Assembly: GCA_030698805.1 (NCBI GenBank)
Contig: JAUYMA010000006.1
Coordinates: forward strand, 1-64,000
Direction: 5' to 3'
Origin: Nanobdellota archaeon
GTDB taxonomy: Archaea > Nanobdellota > Nanobdellia > Pacearchaeales > GW2011-AR1
DNA length: 64,000 bases
The translations under genes were made by a program, and so were the position numbers. The notes beneath the pieces are model-generated. The model saw only the letters and a program-made list of their open reading frames with translations, was not told the origin of the DNA and made no database searches. Positions 35,254 through 42,504 of this stretch are shown here, one piece after another; within the stretch, counting starts at the first letter, position 1, and every line of letters begins with the position of its first letter.

Positions 35254-35380
35254 GGCCTCGTAGCTCAGCCCGGTCAGAGTACTGGACTCTTAACATTCAA
35301 AGATGTGAGTCTTGAATGACTCACGATTGCTTTGCAATCGAGAAATCCAGGTGTCGCGGGTTCAAATCCCGTCGAGGCCA
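35254..35380 (+). tRNA. tRNA-Lys (CTT) with a 52-base intron
   Basis: Acceptor GGCCTCG/CGAGGCC plus A, anticodon stem CTGGA/TCCAG, loop CTCTTA-A, anticodon CTT. An intron of 52 bases (about 35293-35344) lies at the canonical 37/38 position. The mature tRNA would be 75 bases without CCA. The exon-intron junctions fit a relaxed bulge-helix-bulge with only three clear central pairs. The intron folds into GTGAGTC/GACTCAC and GATTGC/GCAATC hairpins. Confidence 0.9.
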
Positions 35381-35390
35381 TTTTTAAAAA

Positions 35391-35537
35391 ATGGTAATTA
35401 ACCCAAAATGTGATAAATGCAAAAAAGAACTTGATCAATTTGGCGCCATTTTATTTAGTCCGCCTGATAAAGAAAGCAATGTAAAAAAGTTTCACATCTG
35501 TCAAAATTGTTATTTAGAGATTATAAAGAAATTTTAA
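35391..35537 (+). CDS. Small zinc-finger protein (48 residues)
   Basis: It begins MVINPKCDKCKKELDQFGAI and has a second pair, HICQNCYLEI. The four cysteines (7, 10, 37, 40) form one zinc site. The FSPPDKE stretch resembles small conserved zinc-ribbon proteins in archaea and bacteria. It starts 10 bases after tRNA-Lys. The stop shares a TTAA with the convergent wHTH gene. Function unknown. Confidence 0.65.
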   Translation: MVINPKCDKCKKELDQFGAILFSPPDKESNVKKFHICQNCYLEIIKKF

Positions 35538-35800
35538 CCTATCAATCTTTTTATATTCTCTATATTATCTGCTATTTCCTGGCCTCTCTTTGTTAATTTG
35601 ATAAGCTTAATTCTGCCTTTCTTCTCAAACATAACCAATCCTAGCCTCTCTAAGCTCTGCAAGATCTTAACCGCATGGCTATAAGTGCAATCTACCTCTT
35701 TGGCTAGTACACTGCCATATCTTGCACGGGCCATCCTCTTCAAAGCCACTAAAAGCAGGGCAGGCTTCCTTCTAAAAAATATATCGAAATTATCTTTCAT
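35534..35800 (-). CDS. Winged-helix transcriptional regulator
   Basis: The 88-residue MarR-like wHTH protein has the recognition region EVDCTYSHAVKILQSLERLGLV, then a wing (FEKKGRIKLIKLTKRGQEI) and a short helical end. It likely binds as a dimer. A 7-7-7 inverted repeat lies just upstream of its start, so self-regulation is plausible. The last four bases overlap the zinc-finger gene. Confidence 0.78.
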   Translation of the reverse strand: MKDNFDIFFRRKPALLLVALKRMARARYGSVLAKEVDCTYSHAVKILQSLERLGLVMFEKKGRIKLIKLTKRGQEIADNIENIKRLIG

Positions 35801-35810
35801 GTTATGTATA

Positions 35811-35831
35811 TTTCCATGCTTGTAATGGAAA
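35811..35831. promoter_or_regulatory. Operator-like inverted repeat upstream of the wHTH gene
   Basis: TTTCCAT (35811-35817), a 7-base spacer, then ATGGAAA (35825-35831). Minus-strand TATA-like DNA (TAAATATATAG, about 35832-35842) adjoins it, so the site covers the probable transcription start 10-30 bases before the ATG. Confidence 0.55.
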
Positions 35832-35958
35832 CTATATATTTAGAGTCAATATGACGCTTTTAAACTTTTCTGCAATTTTGTTATCTAATATAGTGACAAT
35901 TAACGGGGGCTTTTTACAACAGAGAGACAACACACCTATCCCATTTCATAATGATGAA

Positions 35959-36510
35959 TCAGATTAACTTAGCACCTGTAAGATCTTCATATAACTTCAA
36001 ATATCCTTTCAAAAATAGAGTAGTTTCTTTGGAACGAGGCTCAACATTGGAATCTCCAGCAGAAAAAGAATCTACAATAGAAGAAGAGTCTTTTAACATC
36101 TGAATAGCTTCTTTCTTACTAGTCCAAATTAGAATGTCTTCGTTAGGTATTTCTCCTTTTCTGACATCTATGCGTCCTTTGATAACCTCAGCGTTATAAT
36201 TATCTCCCTCTATAGAAAATTCAATTTTAGGAGTATCTGAACTGGCAGGAGGATTATGAAGATTATATGCTTTTATCTTATAAAGCAAATAATACACAAA
36301 GGTTTCATTAAACTGTTGTATTGCGTCTTCATCGCTCATTCCCAGGACAGGATTTACTAATTTGCCAGACTTTTCAAGTTCAGTATAAATACTGGAGTTG
36401 TCTTTCCCTTTGATAACAAATACATATACTAAAAGAGCAGCGACTACAAGGATCAATACGATGATGATAGAAATTAAGAATATCTTCAAAAATTCCCCTC
36501 TCTTTTCCAT
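35959..36510 (-). CDS. Membrane-anchored protein, possibly SCP2-like
   Basis: The 183-residue protein has a basic start and one membrane span (about 9-33), then an exported soluble domain. The block IDVRKGEIPNEDILIWTSKKE with the following helix resembles the sterol-carrier-protein-2 fold. Similarity is weak, so function is open. It is divergent from the metallophosphoesterase gene, with 50 bases between. Confidence 0.5.
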   Translation of the reverse strand: MEKRGEFLKIFLISIIIVLILVVAALLVYVFVIKGKDNSSIYTELEKSGKLVNPVLGMSDEDAIQQFNETFVYYLLYKIKAYNLHNPPASSDTPKIEFSIEGDNYNAEVIKGRIDVRKGEIPNEDILIWTSKKEAIQMLKDSSSIVDSFSAGDSNVEPRSKETTLFLKGYLKLYEDLTGAKLI

Positions 36511-36560
36511 TAAAAGTTTAAAAAATAAGAATTTATAAATCTATTTACATTTCCTTAGAT

Positions 36561-37172
36561 ATGAGTAAAAAACTAAAGTTGCTGGCTGCTTCAGATTTGC
36601 ATGGGGATTCTCGCTTGGCTAAAAAACTAGCAGACCGAGCTGAAAAGGAAAAAGTGGATTTGATTGTGCTTTGTGGAGATCTTCTCGGATGGGCTGAAAC
36701 ACAAAATCTTATAAAACCTTTCAAAGAGAAAAATAAGCCAGTATTAATCATACCTGGAAATTGGGACTCTTTCGCAACTACTGATTTTATTGCTAGCATT
36801 TATGGGGTAAAAAATATTCATGGATATTCCGCCATCTACGAAAACGTAGGATTTTTTGGAGCCGGGGGCGCCGCTGATAGCCCTGGTCCAGGAAGAATAT
36901 CAGAGAAGGAAATATTTGAAACTTTAAAAAAGGCGTATGGGGGGATTAAAGGCATAGAAAAGAAAATAATGGTGACTCATATGCACCCCTCTCCAAGCCT
37001 GTCTGAAATGTCAGGCGTTCCGGGAAGCGAAACAATCACTAAAGCTATCAAGCAATTCAAACCTGATATATTAATTCATGGCCATATTCATGAAGCGGGC
37101 GGAATGGAAGAAAAAATAGGCAAGACCCAGGTAATAAATGTAGGTAGAGAAGGTAGAATAATTGAGATCTAA
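36561..37172 (+). CDS. Calcineurin-like metallophosphoesterase
   Basis: The 203-residue protein has the metal-binding blocks in order: ASDLHGD, VLCGDLLGW, IPGNWDS, VTHMHPSPS and IHGHIHEAGG. In the third, GNWDS stands where most family members have GNHE/D, as in the archaeal subgroup. The substrate may be a phosphodiester or nucleotide. Confidence 0.82.
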   Translation: MSKKLKLLAASDLHGDSRLAKKLADRAEKEKVDLIVLCGDLLGWAETQNLIKPFKEKNKPVLIIPGNWDSFATTDFIASIYGVKNIHGYSAIYENVGFFGAGGAADSPGPGRISEKEIFETLKKAYGGIKGIEKKIMVTHMHPSPSLSEMSGVPGSETITKAIKQFKPDILIHGHIHEAGGMEEKIGKTQVINVGREGRIIEI

Positions 37173-37218
37173 ATCAAAAACATTAAAAGCCTTCGAGGCT
37201 TTTCTTTAAAGATTAAAA

Positions 37219-39606
37219 ATGGCAGTCGAAGCATTCTTGAAACCTAGTGAATCTAAGAGAACTATAGAGAAAACTGTGCGGCCCAAGCCAAAATTATCAG
37301 ATTTGATTACTATTGAATCTCCCGGCCGGCCATCTCCAGCCAACCTCTTAGATGACAAAGATTCAGAGACTCCAAAGAAAGCCAGATCTTCAAGAAAAAA
37401 CCCGGTCAAGGCAGAACCAAAAGTAGTAAGAAAAGGAAATGCAGTCCTCATTATAACAGAGAAACCTCAGGCCGCACAAAAAATAGCCTCTGCCTTAGGA
37501 GATTTCAGAAAATATTCTGAAGAGGGAGTGTCATACTACGAAGTAAATAAAGAGGGCAGGACGGTCTATGTCGCATCAGCAGTAGGCCACTTATTTGGCC
37601 TGACTTACAAAAAGGGGCAGAAAGGCTGGCCAATTTTTGAATTAGAATGGCAGCCCTCTTTCAACAAAAAAGGCGCTGCATTCACAAGAAAGTATTATAA
37701 TCTCCTTAAAAAGTTAGCCTCTAAATCCTCTGGATTCATAATCGCAACAGACTTTGATATCGAAGGGGAAGTGATTGGTTGGAATGTTCTGCGTTTTATT
37801 TGCAAGCAGACTACCGCAAAAAGAATGAAATTCTCTACATTGACTGCCCCTGAATTGAAGAAAGCTTTTGAGAATCCTATGGCCGAACTTGCGTGGGGAA
37901 ATGCTTATGCAGGAGAGACTCGCCATATCCTTGATTGGTTGTATGGAATAAATCTATCTCGGGCTTTGATGAGTGCAATCAAAAAAACAGGATCTTTCAG
38001 GCTCCTCTCTATAGGAAGAGTGCAGGGTCCCGCATTAAAAATAATAGTCGATAGGGAAAGAGAAATACAAAAATTTAAGCCCGTTCCTTATTGGCAAGTA
38101 TTTGCATCTGCTCAGAATTTGGAGTTTAAGCACCCTCGAGATATCTTCAATAAAAATAATCTAGAAATATTCAAGACCATCAAAGAAGCACTGGCTGAAA
38201 CAAAAAAGAGTGAAGAAAAAATTCAACCCCCTCACCCCTTTGATTTGACAACTTTGCAAAGAGAGGCATACCGCTTCTACAAAATAAATCCTTCAGAAAC
38301 TCTTTCAATTGCTCAAAAGCTTTACTTAGATGGGATAATCTCCTATCCAAGGACTTCTTCTCAAAAAATACCTGAAGCAATCGAGCCTAAAAAAATAATT
38401 AAATCTCTGCTAAAACATTTCCCTGAAGCAAAATTCTGCACTAGGGACAAGCCAATAGAAGGCAAGAAATCCGACCCTGCTCACCCTTCCATATACCCTA
38501 CTGGAGAATATAAAGAACTAGCTGAAAGAGAAGGAAAGATTTATACTTTGATAGTAAAAAGATTCCTTTCGGCCTTCGCTCAAGATGCAATAACTGCTAA
38601 TAAAAGAATTGTCCTAACGGCCTTGGATAAGAAAGGGTCTCCTTTGAAGACGATTATAACAGAAGAGGTAGACAATGAAAATTCTAGTGAAGATGAAGAA
38701 GAAAAGGCTAATGAAAAAGAAGTAAAGCAAAAGGAATATACTTTAACTTTCACTACTTCTGCCCAAGCATTGATAGAAAAAGGGTGGATGCAAATCTACC
38801 CCCACAAAATAGAAGAGTCTGAACTTCCCGATATAAATGGGAAAGTAAAGATAGAGAAAATAAGGTTTGAAGAAAAAGAAACTCAACCTCCTAACAGATA
38901 TACTCCTGCGTCTCTGGTTTCAATTTTAGAAAAAAAGAATCTGGGAACTAAATCCACGCGTTCAATGATTGTAGAAACTCTCTTTGATAGAGGCTATCTA
39001 GACGGCCAAAGTATAAAAGCAACGCCTTTAGGAATCCGATTGATAGAATCTTTAGAAAAATATTCCTCGATAATAATAGATGAGAATCTCACAAGAAAAT
39101 TGGAAAATGAGATGGAGCAAATTCAAAATTCCTCCGGCAAGGAGGTGAACCTTGAAGGAAAAGAAAAAGAAATCATAGATGCTGCAAAGAAGATAATTAT
39201 GGATATCTCAAAGGAATTCAAAGTTAATGAACTTAAAATCGGGCAGGAATTATTAAAAGGACTAGAAATTTTAAGGGCTGAACAGCAGGAAAGCAATACC
39301 TTAATGCCTTGTCCTACTTGTAAAAAAGGAAATCTTCGCATCATGTATTCTAAAAAATCAAGGCGTTATTTTGTAGCTTGTTCTGCATACCCTGAATGCA
39401 CTCAAACTTATTCCCTTCCCCCAAATGCATTAATCAAAAAATCTGAAAAAATTTGCGAGGCTGATAACTTCCCAAAACTGCTTGCGATAAGAAAAGCAAA
39501 GCGCCCATGGGAATTCTGCTTTAATCCAAATTGCCCAATAGAAAAAGCAAAGAGAGAAAAGTGGGAAGCATCAAAAAGCGAGAAGGATTCTGATAATCAA
39601 GATTAG
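37219..39606 (+). CDS. topA: DNA topoisomerase I, type IA
   Basis: The 795-residue enzyme relaxes negative supercoils by a strand-passage reaction. A basic, probably disordered N-terminal extension of about 75 residues precedes the Toprim domain (VLIITEKPQAAQKIASALG; DFDIEGEVIGWN). The active-site tyrosine is in ISYPRTSSQ near residue 375. An acidic stretch (about 485-510) interrupts the core. The C-terminus has a zinc finger (CPTCKKGN ... CSAYPEC) and a partial second one (CFNPNCP). Confidence 0.93.
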   Translation: MAVEAFLKPSESKRTIEKTVRPKPKLSDLITIESPGRPSPANLLDDKDSETPKKARSSRKNPVKAEPKVVRKGNAVLIITEKPQAAQKIASALGDFRKYSEEGVSYYEVNKEGRTVYVASAVGHLFGLTYKKGQKGWPIFELEWQPSFNKKGAAFTRKYYNLLKKLASKSSGFIIATDFDIEGEVIGWNVLRFICKQTTAKRMKFSTLTAPELKKAFENPMAELAWGNAYAGETRHILDWLYGINLSRALMSAIKKTGSFRLLSIGRVQGPALKIIVDREREIQKFKPVPYWQVFASAQNLEFKHPRDIFNKNNLEIFKTIKEALAETKKSEEKIQPPHPFDLTTLQREAYRFYKINPSETLSIAQKLYLDGIISYPRTSSQKIPEAIEPKKIIKSLLKHFPEAKFCTRDKPIEGKKSDPAHPSIYPTGEYKELAEREGKIYTLIVKRFLSAFAQDAITANKRIVLTALDKKGSPLKTIITEEVDNENSSEDEEEKANEKEVKQKEYTLTFTTSAQALIEKGWMQIYPHKIEESELPDINGKVKIEKIRFEEKETQPPNRYTPASLVSILEKKNLGTKSTRSMIVETLFDRGYLDGQSIKATPLGIRLIESLEKYSSIIIDENLTRKLENEMEQIQNSSGKEVNLEGKEKEIIDAAKKIIMDISKEFKVNELKIGQELLKGLEILRAEQQESNTLMPCPTCKKGNLRIMYSKKSRRYFVACSAYPECTQTYSLPPNALIKKSEKICEADNFPKLLAIRKAKRPWEFCFNPNCPIEKAKREKWEASKSEKDSDNQD

Positions 39607-39672
39607 TAAAAAAAGATTAATTTAGAGTGTGGCCAAAATGACAATAAAGATAAAAATATATCTTTATAACGC

Positions 39673-40059
39673 TTAAGAAAGAATAGAGTAAAGGACCCAA
39701 ATAATCAAGAATATCCAGAGAGCAATTGCAAACCATCCCCTCTTCAAAATGTTCCTATCTTTCAATATCTTGTTAACAACGGGAGCCATATCTTTTCCAT
39801 AAGCTGCAATTCCAATCAGCATTAAGAAGGTAAAGAATAGCATAGAAGCAAATATCTGAACAATAGTTAATTCTTCAAGAAGATAATTCAAAGTTAATGT
39901 GCCCAAAATTACCGATATAATAGTGGTCAGAGCAGGATTCCCATAAATGCCGCTAACGACTGAAGCCCACTTTTTAGGATTGATTAATATAACTAAAAGT
40001 TTGATAATACCAATAGCAACCACAATCAAAGCCATCCATTCTAGAATTTGTAACCCCAT
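39673..40059 (-). CDS. Four-span membrane protein, unknown function
   Basis: A 128-residue protein with about four hydrophobic spans and the internal charged loop YGKDMAPVVNKILKDRNILK. No signal peptide distinct from span one. No family recognised. It lies downstream of the L15e gene on the same strand. Confidence 0.55.
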   Translation of the reverse strand: MGLQILEWMALIVVAIGIIKLLVILINPKKWASVVSGIYGNPALTTIISVILGTLTLNYLLEELTIVQIFASMLFFTFLMLIGIAAYGKDMAPVVNKILKDRNILKRGWFAIALWIFLIIWVLYSILS

Positions 40060-40105
40060 TTTACCTCAAATATAACTAAATAAAAGACTATTTAAATCTT
40101 ACAAC

Positions 40106-40678
40106 TTACTTGCCAATTCTTCCCCAAGATCTTACACTAGGCCTTACCTTCAAATTAGGGCTCTTGCTTCTTAATCCTCTTGATTGTTTGCCTGCACTAG
40201 TTAAACCTCTCTGGGCCCTGGCATGATTCCCAGGTGTGCCGATCCAATTCAGATTCTTATCACTTTTTATTTCAGGCTTGCTTGGATCCACCAAAATTAC
40301 TTCGAAGAAATAATATTTTCCATCCTTTGCAATTTGATAAGAATTCAAAACTTCAAGGTTAGGGTATTTTTTCTCCGCCCTTATCTCAGCGACCCACCTA
40401 TAATTCATCTTAAGATTCTTGTAAACATGTTGCTTTCTAGTCTTTCTTCCATGTTTGTGCCTAGGCCTTTTTCTTCCCCCTCTCTTCACTCTCACTCTAA
40501 CTACAAAAATTCCTTTCTTTGCCTTATATCCAAGAGCCCTCGCTCTGTCTAATTTCAAAGGTTTTTCTACTTCCACTATGCTCTCTCCAGCCCTCCATTG
40601 AATCAATTTTGGCTGCAAAAGCTCTCTTGTAGGTTTCTTCCACAATTCTCCTAAGTAATGATACATGCCCTTTGCCAT
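40106..40678 (-). CDS. rpl15e: Ribosomal protein L15e
   Basis: Started at the ATG at 40678 (MAKGMYHYLGELWKKP), giving 190 residues; a TTG five codons upstream is less likely. The basic core KRGGRKRPRHKHGRKTRK, NYRWVAEIRAEKKYPNLEVL and the end block TPGNHARAQRGLTSAGKQ are typical of L15e, which is found in archaea and eukaryotes only. Length is normal. Confidence 0.95.
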   Translation of the reverse strand: MAKGMYHYLGELWKKPTRELLQPKLIQWRAGESIVEVEKPLKLDRARALGYKAKKGIFVVRVRVKRGGRKRPRHKHGRKTRKQHVYKNLKMNYRWVAEIRAEKKYPNLEVLNSYQIAKDGKYYFFEVILVDPSKPEIKSDKNLNWIGTPGNHARAQRGLTSAGKQSRGLRSKSPNLKVRPSVRSWGRIGK

Positions 40679-40724
40679 TCTAAGATCTAACAAAAACGGT
40701 TTTTAAATCTATCTTCTGGCCTTA

Positions 40725-41447
40725 TCAAAAGGCAGCAGGATCTTTTCTGGAAGTCTTCCATAATAATTCAAAATATTTTCTATATCCTTCCGCCATTTCA
40801 TCATTTTTAATAACTACCGCAAATGGATTTGATTTACTCCAAAGTATCAAAGCTATTTTATCTCCATAAATATTGACTGCCAAAGGCGAGGAATACTTCT
40901 CAGGCAAAACCCTTATATCTGCATAAGGAATTTTAGGCAGACTATCTTTCTTGTTGAATATAATCCTAGCTTTAATCTTCTTTTCAGCTCTCCTCTTATC
41001 GAACCAATGAAAATAAAATTGAAGCAGCTCATAAGCTAATGGGCTGGCACCTAAAATAAGAATCTCTCCGCCTTGTGAAAGTTGATCTTCAAAAACTGTC
41101 TTTAATCCGTTCCTCCCCTTATAAAAATTAGTTTCTTCTTTCTCTTTCGTCTTAGAATATAAATCCAACATCTGAGGCATAGCTTCATCAATAACTTTTC
41201 CCCTTTCCTCTATAATTTCCTTCAATCTTTTTGGATCAACTGCTTGAAATAATCTTACATTATTCCTTAATATATAGCCCGCTAACCCTTTCTTGATTAA
41301 CCGATAAGCAGTATCATAAACAACTCTTCTATGCATCCCAACCTTCCTAGAAATTAGTCCTGCATTGCTTGGTCCAAGTTCAAGAAGAGCCAGGTACATT
41401 TTAGCCTCATTATCGGTCAGCCCCACTTCTCTTAATTGTTCTCTCAT
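40725..41447 (-). CDS. TrmB-family transcriptional regulator
   Basis: I start it at the ATG at 41447 because a TATA box lies 21-30 bases upstream. An ATG at 41510 would add 21 residues and lies upstream of that box. The 240-residue protein has a winged helix at about 5-75 (LTDNEAKMYLALLELGPSN, HRRVVYDTAYRLIKKGL) and a C-terminal phospholipase-D-like TrmB sensor region (GGEILILGASPLAYELLQF). TrmB proteins usually sense sugars and control transport; the ligand here is unknown. Confidence 0.8.
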   Translation of the reverse strand: MREQLREVGLTDNEAKMYLALLELGPSNAGLISRKVGMHRRVVYDTAYRLIKKGLAGYILRNNVRLFQAVDPKRLKEIIEERGKVIDEAMPQMLDLYSKTKEKEETNFYKGRNGLKTVFEDQLSQGGEILILGASPLAYELLQFYFHWFDKRRAEKKIKARIIFNKKDSLPKIPYADIRVLPEKYSSPLAVNIYGDKIALILWSKSNPFAVVIKNDEMAEGYRKYFELLWKTSRKDPAAF

Positions 41448-41467
41448 AAGTATTATAGGGGAATTGG

Positions 41468-41477
41468 ATATATAATT
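41468..41477 (-). promoter_or_regulatory. TATA box for the TrmB-family regulator
   Basis: AATTATATAT on the minus strand, 21-30 bases before the ATG at 41447, predicting a leaderless transcript. Confidence 0.55.
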
Positions 41478-41562
41478 ATTGTGGTGACTTAAGTACCCCC
41501 AACTTTTCATTTACTCCTCTTTCTTCTCAAGAATAAGAAATGTAAGGAGGAAAAGAAAACAA

Positions 41563-42078
41563 ATGGAACAACAAATAATTGCCTTGATTGCACGGGATAG
41601 GTTAGAAATACCTTTATCAAGCATGTATCAGAAAATAAAGAAAGCTAAGGCGAAAGATGCAAAGGGCCTAGCAGCATTGGTAAAAGAAATGGATGATAAA
41701 GAATTTGAAGGTTCAAGAACATACGCACATGTAGATAGGGAAGACAAAGATAAGGCCCGAGGAATGAAAGAAGCAGTGGCCGAATTTGCGGAGCAATTCC
41801 CAGACTATGGTGCAATTCTGCTCGGAAAAATTGCTGAAAAGAGAAAAATAGCAGAAGAGCACCTTTACTTCGGTGTCAATCCTGGTTGCAGGTTGACTAC
41901 TGATGACTACATCACTGCATTGCAAAGCACAGGTCTATCTGAAGGTACTGCAAGAGCGATGTATCCTGATCTTATTAACGTGAGCAGGAAGCTTGCTAAA
42001 GCAAGGGAAGAAGAGCGAAGCACAATAGTGGGAAAATATGCAGTAGACGGGCAGGCACTTGCATTAGATGAGGAGTAA
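41563..42078 (+). CDS. Hypothetical helical protein with a strong ribosome-binding site
   Basis: A 171-residue, strongly charged helical protein with no family recognised and no membrane span. AAGGAGG at 41544-41550, 12 bases before the ATG, is one of the few strong Shine-Dalgarno sites in the window, where most genes appear leaderless. It is followed by the palindromic element at 42099-42190. Confidence 0.55.
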   Translation: MEQQIIALIARDRLEIPLSSMYQKIKKAKAKDAKGLAALVKEMDDKEFEGSRTYAHVDREDKDKARGMKEAVAEFAEQFPDYGAILLGKIAEKRKIAEEHLYFGVNPGCRLTTDDYITALQSTGLSEGTARAMYPDLINVSRKLAKAREEERSTIVGKYAVDGQALALDEE

Positions 42079-42098
42079 AACCAAATAAATTTTATTTT

Positions 42099-42190
42099 AC
42101 GGAAAATTCTGTTAATCTGATCATACTTGGTACAGAATTTTCCGTCCAGCGAATTCTGCTGCAAAATGACACAATTATCAGAATTCGCTG
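42099..42190. repeat. Palindromic element, copy B (two stem-loops)
   Basis: The first hairpin has perfect 14-base arms, ACGGAAAATTCTGT (42099-42112) and ACAGAATTTTCCGT (42132-42145). The second has perfect 12-base arms, CAGCGAATTCTG (42147-42158) and CAGAATTCGCTG (42179-42190). The loop GCAAAATGACACAATTATC matches the loop at 5669-5687 with two differences in 19 bases. The rest of 42079-42316 shows no convincing gene. Confidence 0.7.
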
Positions 42191-42316
42191 TATTTCTTTA
42201 TTTTATTTTTACCAATCGTCATCATTTCTACCCAAAAAAACCAAGAGGGCCTCGGGAGATGGATGAGAATCCATATAATCATCAGCATGTTGCTGAAGAA
42301 GGCCCATAAGAATATA

Positions 42317-42454
42317 TTAATATCTAATAGGTTTCAATAAATTCGCTTTGAAAACTGCGCCAACTTCTATCTCTTTTTTAATATCTCTTCTGTCCAAAGT
42401 GCCTTCACCATCATAAAGTCTCTCATTCAGATAACTTATGCTCAGCTTAGCCAT
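42317..42454 (-). CDS. Small hypothetical protein (45 residues)
   Basis: An ATG at 42454 opens a frame beginning MAKLSISYLNERLYDGEG and ending LLKPIRY. A TATA-like stretch (GAATATATTTTTAAA, about 42475-42490) lies just upstream and would be shared with metG in the other direction. No family recognised; coding is plausible from position and amino-acid balance only. Confidence 0.45.
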   Translation of the reverse strand: MAKLSISYLNERLYDGEGTLDRRDIKKEIEVGAVFKANLLKPIRY

Positions 42455-42504
42455 ATAAAATTACAAAAAAGAGAGTTTAAAAATATATTCTCCCCTAATA
42501 AAAC

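Noticed and set aside
35865..35900. Possible third copy of the palindromic element (reverse orientation)
   Set aside because: Only TTCTGnnATTTTGTTAT is shared and there are no inverted arms, so it is within chance for AT-rich DNA.
42147..42190. Palindrome as an integron attC site
   Set aside because: The conserved GTTRRRY / RYYYAAC core pairs are absent and no integron integrase is present.
42127..42309. Plus-strand frame of 60 codons
   Set aside because: It runs through the hairpins of the palindromic element and its composition is unlike a protein from this genome.
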